Origin: Asterias amurensis
Lineage: Eukaryota; Echinodermata; Asteroidea; Forcipulatida; Asteriidae
Length of the DNA stretch: 64,000 bases
Direction: 5' to 3'
Assembly (NCBI RefSeq): GCF_032118995.1
Contig: NC_092656.1
Span: 9,057,761-9,121,760, forward strand
Within the stretch, counting starts at the first letter, position 1. The number at the start of each line of letters is the position of its first letter. The notes under the pieces were generated by a model. That model saw only the letters and a program-made list of their open reading frames with translations. It was not told the DNA's origin and ran no database searches. Position numbers and translations under genes: made by a program. Shown here piece by piece: positions 37,801 to 46,800 of the stretch.

Positions 37801-40800
37801 AAAAATAAAAATAAAAAAATACAGTGGGCAGACTTGACCAGGACTCACATTTTTTTTCGCCCAGCACTCTGAGAAAATCCATTGTGTCGTCCAGCACAGT
37901 TTTCCCATAGATTAAACTAACATATTGATCTGAGACACAGCTAATGAAAAGGAGTATCAAATGTCACAGAGCAGAGAAACAGCGAAAATTGCCCCATAAT
38001 TAAAGATGAATAATTTTGTTGATCTGCTCATCCTTGATGGAAACTAGTACCCTGGTGCTCACCATATTATTCCAACAGAGATCAGAGGTGTGGTCATTAC
38101 TTTGAAGCCGTTGCCTCCTGCTGCCCCCAGATGAATAGTGGAATCTTCCAAGCTAGATTTATCATCACCTGAGAAAAAGAAATGTGATTATTCAATTTAT
38201 AAAGCGCTTAAATCAAACATTTGCTCAAAGGCGCTGAGCCACAGAAGAAATACATCTGTCATTGTTGGTAGGCCTTCTAATGAGACTTCCATTCTCTCCT
38301 CAGACTTATTTAGGGGGACGTCTCCCAAATTTCCGAAAAAACTACACCGTATAATATAAAACAAGACAAGTTCTCAAAAGAACATAATTTACTAAGCAAA
38401 ATCAAGTAGATACACACATAATGTTACCACAAGCCCCCCAAAAATACATTGCTTCAATTTTTTCTTCTTTTTTCCTTCAATCAAAATTTAAAGTTTCGAG
38501 AAACAAATCTTCTCACTTGATCTGTCTTTATAAATGGCTATTCTTCCATCGTTCATCAAGGCGGCCATTTTGTTGCTCTGAGGAGGCGGAGTGAAGCACA
38601 CTTGATTGACAGGTTTGGGGAGCTGTATGGAGTATGCAGACATCGGCGGTGGCACTACCATTTTTCTGAATGGAGTCATCAGGATTTTATCTGCAGGGGA
38701 AGAAAACAAGAATTCACAAGTCAATTCAATTTTCAATTTAAAAACAAAATGTATTTATGTTATGGTTACATTGATAAACATATCTGTTTAAAATTTCTTC
38801 TTCTTGTCTAAAACGTTGTTCATAATTTGGCACCCGTAGGCCTATATCTCCAAGATCTCTTAGCCCTCCGTTCATCTTCACTATCATCATCTACCCGATG
38901 CCTTCGCTCTTCTTCCATCCCTCATTTCCAGCTTATTCCAGAGCCCTGCACCATGACACGCTATTGCGAACATGCTTTCTTGGCCATAGCTGGAGCACTG
39001 TGGAACACCCACATTCAAGCAGCGCCTTCATTGGACACTTTTAAATCATTACTAAAAGCGCATTTGTTTTGTCATTTGGATTCCACTGGTTAGAGCGCTT
39101 AGAAACATACATTGTATGTATCAAGCGTTCTATTAATGTTGTAATTTTCATTAAAGACACTGGACACTATTGGTACTTGTCAAAGACCAGTCTTCTCACT
39201 TGGTGTATCTCAACATATGCACAAATTAACAAACCTGTGCAAATTTGAGCTCAATCGGTCGTCAAAGAACAAAACATCATTGTCATCATTGTGTGCTTTC
39301 AGATGCTTGATTTCGAGACCTCAAAATCTGATTCTGAGGTCTTAACATCAAATTCGTGGAAAACTACTATATTACTTCTGAGGGAGCCGTTTCTCAGTGT
39401 TTTGTACTATCAACAGCTCCCCATTACTTGTTACAAAGTAAGGTTTTATGCTAATAATTGTTTTGAGTAATTACCAATAGTGTCCACTGCCGTTAAAAAA
39501 ACCATCTGTTTTGTCTATCTGATAAGTCTGAGTGCTTAGTATTAAGCGCTTTATAAATTTTGTAATTATCATTATTATTAAAAAGTGTTGACTTACCACC
39601 ATCTACAGAGGCCACAAGTGCATCATCGCCCTCATCTACTCCCCTACTATGACATGTGGCCCAGGACCATGAATACTGTAAGTAACTGCCTGATTGAGTA
39701 ATGATGTGGAGCCGATATCCATGTTCAGGGTCCCACAGCACGGCAACAACCCTATCAGCACCAGTGGCTGGGAATTGTAGACTCTGCTTCAAGTACCAGT
39801 GATAGTTTGAGATGGTCCACAGCTGAACTGTTAGGATTAAAATAAGCGATAATGTAATCAGTATTACTATACCTCATACATATTCATGACTAAGAGTCGA
39901 GTTCTCATTGGTCCATTCATCACCACGTGCCAGGTGTTAATTTTTCTAACTACCAAGTGCGCAAGTGAGTATTCACGCAAGTGGTCAATGCGCATGACAA
40001 GTAAAAGTTCCCCGGGAGCTATTCTACTTGTCATGCGCTCTACCTTTGCGCGACGTCATCCCCGGGCGCTATTGATCGTGACACTGTATACACGCACGAA
40101 CAGCGCTCTCTTAGCGGCATCCCACACATGAACAAACTGAATATGTATGAAGTAAAGTAAAACAAATATAACATTGTTTATTTCGGGTGACTAGTCGATC
40201 AGTTCCCCTCGGTATTGGAAGTTGACAAACTAGTTCCCTCGGCTTCACCTCGGGAAATAGTTTGTCAACTTCCAATACCTCGGGGAGCTAATATCGACTA
40301 GTCACCCTCAAACCATGTTATTTTTGTATAATACAAGCCAAGTCGTGTTTGGTTAAACACAAATGACCCACAAGTTAGTCTGTGTCTTTACATTTGACCT
40401 GGGCCCAATTTGAGAGAGCTGCTTCAAAGGCTCCCCACTACATCTCAGCAAGTTTACACTCCCTCAAGGGATCTTAACCTCCAGCACAAGCCGCCCTCAA
40501 GCTGAGCGTCAACGCCCGAGGGGGACCCAGTCCTGGCCCAGCCTGGAAGAGACCCAGAGGGCGACCACGTACACCTGGTTGCGCCAGCTAGAAGTGGACC
40601 ATGACTCACCGGCACAGCAGCTGTGGCAGTCTGCAACAAATCGATTGGTTTGGGCGCCTCTACGTCCCCTTGATGTACCACAGAGAATGATGATGATGAT
40701 GATGAAGGGATCTTACTCCAATAAACCCATCAACATTCCTGGGTGACAGGTCTTTTATCTTCAGTTGCTCCTGGCATCTCAAACTCTCTACCACTTAATC

Positions 40801-43800
40801 TTAAGTCTTGTCTTTTTACCACAACATTCAAACTTATCTGATGTGACAGAATTTTAAGGACTAATTTAGTTGTGTCTGTTTTCTTTCAATTGTTTTTGGT
40901 TTACTGCGCCTTGAACACCCACCCATGTGGATATGTGCGCATTACAAGCCCTTTTATTATTATTATGATTTGTGAATGAGCTTTACCATATGAATGCGGT
41001 GCAGTGCCGGCCTCTGGCGCTAAATCTTCCAGCCACACCGCCATGACGGTAGACTCTGTGTTCCAAAGTATCTCCTTCACCTAGCGACAAAATGATTCAA
41101 TCTCAAGACTTTTAATTCTGGACGAAATAATTACTGGGTTCTTATAAAGCACCCTCATTCTTCTTAAGATCAAGGGGCTAAAATATTTTGTCTTAAAGCC
41201 AGTGGACACTATTGGTAATTACTCAAAATGAATATTAGCATAAAACCTTACTTGGTATTGAGTAATGGAGAGAGGTTGATAGTATAAAACATTGTGAGAA
41301 ACATCTCTCTCTGAAGTGATGTACTTTTCCAGAAAGAAGTAATTTTCCACGAATTTGATTTCAAGACCTCAGATTTAGATTTAGAGGTCTCAAAATCAAG
41401 CATCTCAAAGCACATAACTTCGAGTGACAAGGGTGTTTTTTCTTTCAAAGTTATCTCCCAACTTCGACAACTAATTGAGCGCAAATTTTCACAGGTTTGT
41501 TATTTTATGTATATGTTGAGATACACCAAGTGAGAAGACTGGTCTTTGACAATTACTAATAGTGTCCAGTGTCTTTAAAGGCACTAAACACCTTTTCTAA
41601 TTGTCAAAGACCAATATTTTCACTTGGTGTATCCCAACATATGCATAAAATAACAAATCCATCAAGACTTTTGCTTAGTGGATCGCGGCAACTTTACGTT
41701 ATTAACTTTACTGCCGCAGAGTGACTTCATTTTGGTCTCAACTTTTCGAGTAGCCTGCTCTATCATCAGGAGACTGACGATGAGTTAAAGGCAGTGGACA
41801 CTATTGGTAATTACTCAAAATAATTATTAGCATAAAACCTTACTTGGTAACGAGTAATGGGGAGAGGTTGATAGTATAAAACATTGTGAGAAACAGCTTC
41901 CTCTGAAGTGACGTAGCTTTCAAGAAAGTAGTAATTTGCCACAAATTTGATTTCGAGAGCTCAGTTTTAGAATTTGAGGTCCCGAAATCAAGCATCTGAA
42001 AGCACACAACGTCGTGTGACAAGGGTGTTTTTTCTTCTATTATTATCTCGCAACTTCAACGAACGATTGAGCTTAAATTTTTCACAGGTTTGTTATTTTA
42101 TGCATATGTTGAGATACACCAACTGTGAAGACTCGTCTTTGACAATTACCAATAGTGTCCACTGCTTTAAAGAAGAAAACAAGAAAGAGGTAAATGTATC
42201 TCAATGTTTGGTCATAACGAAGGCTTCGTTGAGAGCATTACGCCTATTAACTAGAGCAAGCCGCCATGACATACCACAAAGAGGGTTTCTACAATACCTG
42301 TACGGCCATGCCATCGAACGGTAAGGTTAATTCGCCGTGCCGGAGTCCATTCTTCTCAAAGAAGACGATATCATGTTTGTCTTGAAGCCTTTGGCTCGAG
42401 GCAATCAGGCTACCAGATGGTCTAGAAGGAAAACAAAATACAAAATAAATAAAGAACAAATAATTGCCAAATGAAAGAGTTTTAACTCTTAAAGGCACTG
42501 TACACGATTGGTAATTTGTCAAAGACCAGTGTTTTCACTTGGCGTATCCCATTATAAGCAGAAAATAACAAACCTGTAAAAATTTGCACTCATTTGGTCA
42601 TCGAAGTTGCGAGAGAATAATGAAAGAAAAACACCATTGTTGGACGAATTTGTGTGCTTTCAGATAGGAACGAAAGATATCTAGCTAGAAGTCTTTTAAT
42701 ATTTTAGTGAGGAACTACCTCTTTCTCAAAAACTACGTTACTTCAGAGGAAATCGTTTCCCACAATGTTTTATACTATCAACAGCTCTCCAATGCTCGTT
42801 ACCAAGTCAGTTTTTAAGTTAATACTTGTTTTGAGTAATTACCAATCGTGAACCTTCCCTTAAAAGGGTTAAAAACCCTTTCATGCACCATTTGTTTTAG
42901 ATGTGTAAGCAGAGAATGCCTAGCAACATGGAAAACGCTGTCACACAAGCAAAAATTCCCTGCTAACCCATGAAATATGCTTGGCGTAAGCACAGAATAC
43001 CCTGCTTCCGTAAGCGCCAATTCTGTGCCTACGGTAAGCAGAGCCATGAAATTGGGCTCAGAAAAGTTAGGTAGCTAATGGGAAAGATTAAAAACTCAAT
43101 AATGTTTCGACTTACTTCCAGCACAGCGCCTGTTCAAGACCATTCAGATCTTCACTTGTGTACTGAAGGATGCAATCTCGACTCCAAATCCGCAGTTTGC
43201 GTACACCTTCAGAGTGAAAAGGCAATACAAATTATTTAATTATTCTGTTATTTACTTAGGGCCTACTTAATATTACAGCCAACTTTTGCCAATAACATGA
43301 TGCAAGGGGATACCAAGAATACAATTTTCAGAAATGGGGTCAAAAAATGTTCGATGACTTTATGGTTTCAAATGAATGTGTGGAACGGTAAACAACCCAA
43401 AGTTTGAGACACTTGAGTTTTAGAAATTTGTTAGTTTGAGTTTGAGATTCTGTGATGCTGACATCACAAGATTTCATGTCAAAAAATTAGCGGCGATTTA
43501 AGGGTTTCAAATGATACTACTAAAGACATTGTATCTGTGTGGAATAGGTAAATAAGCAAAAGTTTGAGATCTATTGAGATTTTAATATTAAGTTTTAGTT
43601 TTTGGTCCAAAATCAAACCAATCTGTGATGCCTGCATTACAAAACTTTCAGATTTAGGGTCAAAACATTTTCTGTGATTTTATGGTTTCAAATGATACAG
43701 AACAGACTACTTAAGACATTTATCTGTGTGGAATGGGTAAATAACCCCAATTTTGAGATTTATAGAGAATTGTGTATGTTTGAGTTTTTGGTCCAAAAAA

Positions 43801-46800
43801 CTTTTTTTGGGTATGATGGGCTTTACTACCAACCTGTATCTGGGGTGACTCCACTGACTGCAAAGAATTGTCCATCGCCACGGAAACTGACTCTGACTTT
43901 CATATCATCCCAAGCGAGGGCAGGCTTCACGTCTTCTATTTTCTTGGTGGCCGCTTGCTTACCGACCGTCCCGTGGAACTGAGTCTCTTTCTTACCCCAG
44001 CCTACTGTTATTGGCTTCTCTGTGGGGCGGAAAAGGAATGAAAAATTGTGATCTTTTTTGAACGACTTTACTCGTATGGTTAATTTTTCAATTCTAGGTT
44101 GCTGTAGGAAAACTTTCAAGGTCATCAAATTTGAAACATTTACTGAGTTTATAAAGCGCCCTTATCCTTCTTGAGATTAAGAGGCTAAAATATTTTGTCT
44201 TAAAGGCTGTGGACACTATTGGTAATTACTCTAGTAATTTGCCACAAATTTGATTTCGAGACCTCAGATTTAGAATTTGAGGTCCCGAAATCAAGCATCT
44301 GAAAGCACACAACTTCGCGTGACAAGGTTGTTTTTTATTCTTTTATAATCTCGCAACTTTGACGACCAATTGAGTTCAAATTTTCACAGGCTTGTTATTG
44401 TGTGCATTTGTTGAGATACACTTATTGAGAAGACTGGTATTTGACAATTACCAATAGTGTCGAGTGTCTTTAATACCACCTCCTTATTTTTCATAAGTTA
44501 CAAATAACGGCTGCGCAGGCCACTCTGATCAAACAAAGTGTTTCCTGGTCCTATGTGGGAATCAAACACCTTTAGATCTGTAAATTTGTACAAAAAGCAA
44601 AGCTGCATGTTTATTTAGAGGAACATTACAGAATTGATAAACTAAATTCGTGAAGATCACAGATTTACATAAAACTTACACGGTCTAATGATGATGATAG
44701 TAGAAACCATCCCTTGAAATAATTATGTCTGAAATTTCATTATTGATGAGAAATAAATAATCTAATTTCGCATTTGGAGTTTATCGCTCAGTGAGCGTTT
44801 TATTCATTTTTGTTTTGGCATTGATGCAATGCAAAATTTGTAATTGGTTTTTCACTATTCTCTCGTGACCCAGATGGCCGATCGATCACAAACTTCTACA
44901 GGTATACTTCTACAGGTATGTCAGTTTATGTTTATGGTGGATAACATAAAGTGCTTACACTGCCAGCAACTTTTTTGCTAGCAAAACGAGTTCTGTAATG
45001 TTCCACTAAATGGATGTGACAGGTTTCTACTTACGTTGTCCAAACTCTTCTGGGTGAATGGGAGTCTCGATGATTGCATCAAAGTCTTTGGTCATCAGGA
45101 TCAGTGTGTTTGCACCTGATAATTTTCAATTGAATTATCAATAGAAAAGCTTACAGGGCGCAACTTCATAGAGCTGCTAAGCACAAAAATTTACTCTGCG
45201 TGAAATTTCTTCTTCGATAAAAACAGGATTACCAACCAAATTTTCATTTGTTGCATAATTGCTTGTTACTGGTATTCAGCTGTTCTTTGCTTAGCCTGAA
45301 AATCACATGGAAGTTTGGTTGGTATTACTGTTTCTATCAAGGCAAAAATTTTATGCTAAGCAAATTTTTGTGTGTAGCAGCTCAATGAAATTGGCCCCTG
45401 ATTAAAAACTTCATACTAGAAACATTTGGTTCTGGGAAACATTTCCCTCTGAATTTAAGAAAACATAACAAATAACTCTGATTTCAGCTGATCCCAAGCA
45501 AGGTCTGGTCATATGCGAGTGCCATATGCTGCGACAAACCGACACCCATCCTCCTTTATCCCTCGTGCATTAACAGACCAAAATCTCAGTTGCAAAGGTA
45601 CATCTTAAAAATGGATCGTCCAGTCACCAGGTCTTTTCTTTTTGAAGATACTTATCGCATTCTAGTGGTTTTTTATGCAATTGTATAAAGCCCTAGAACT
45701 GTTTTTAATGTCTTTAACGATTCAGTGTTTTTACCGTATGCGAGCTTTTGAATTACCCTTTTTGGGATCTAAGAAAGATTAATTGAGTTGAATTGAAGTG
45801 AGTATGTCATGGTTTTGGAGTACTACACTTTCTTGTCCATTCTCCTTAGCTGAATTGAGTATGTCATGGATTTTGAGTAATAATAATAATAAATAATAGT
45901 GGCTTCCTAATAGCGCTTAAGTCCGTCACGCAGTGACGCTCACAGCGCTTCAACATTATTACCCCTGGTAACTGGGCCTTAAAGGAACACGTTGCCTTGG
46001 ATCGGACGAGTTGGTCTTTGAAAAGCATTTGTAACCGTTTGTTATAAAATGCATATGGGTAGAAAGATGTTGTAAAAGTAGAATACAATGATCAACACAA
46101 ACATGCCTCGAAATTGCGTGGTTTTCCTTTTACCTCGTCGACTAACACGTCGGCCATTTATGGGGGTCAAAATTTTGACTCCCATAAATGGCCGACCATG
46201 TTAGTTCGCACAGTAGAAGGAAAACCAAGCAATTTCGAGGCAAACTTGTGTGGATCATTGTATTCTACTTTTAAAACATCTTTCCAACCATATGCATTTT
46301 ATAAAAAATGGTTACAAATGCTTTTGTTTTGACCAACTCGTCCGATCCAAGGCAACGTGTTCCTTTAAATCATTCCTAAAACCATCTCAGTTCCCTGTGG
46401 AGTATACAGCCTGTGCCACCAAATATGTAGCGCAATCAAGGCTAATCAATCACAAGAACCAACTCTGCCCTCACAGGTACCCATTTACCACTGGGTGGAG
46501 AGAAGCAATTATAGTGAAGTGTCTTGCTCAGGGACACAAGTGTCACGACCGGAATTCCAACCCACACTCTGCTGAACAGAATCACCAGAGCATGATTTCG
46601 GTGCTGTTATCCGCTCGGCCACGACACCCCATAATGAGTACTACACATTACCTGTTGACAGGACCACAAGCTCTTGATCCGGGCTCCATGTCATACTTGT
46701 CAGACCACTCTCAACGCTACCCACACATTCAAGCTGAAACAAAGCACAAACAAGAGCAAAGGTGCATTATCACTACGGCAAACACACATTTTCATAATCA

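Noticed and set aside
37769..37960. Extra ELP1 exon between exons 11 and 12
   Set aside because: The frame ([18 protein letters not shown]) has no counterpart in ELP1, and exons 11 and 12 already join in phase with conserved length.
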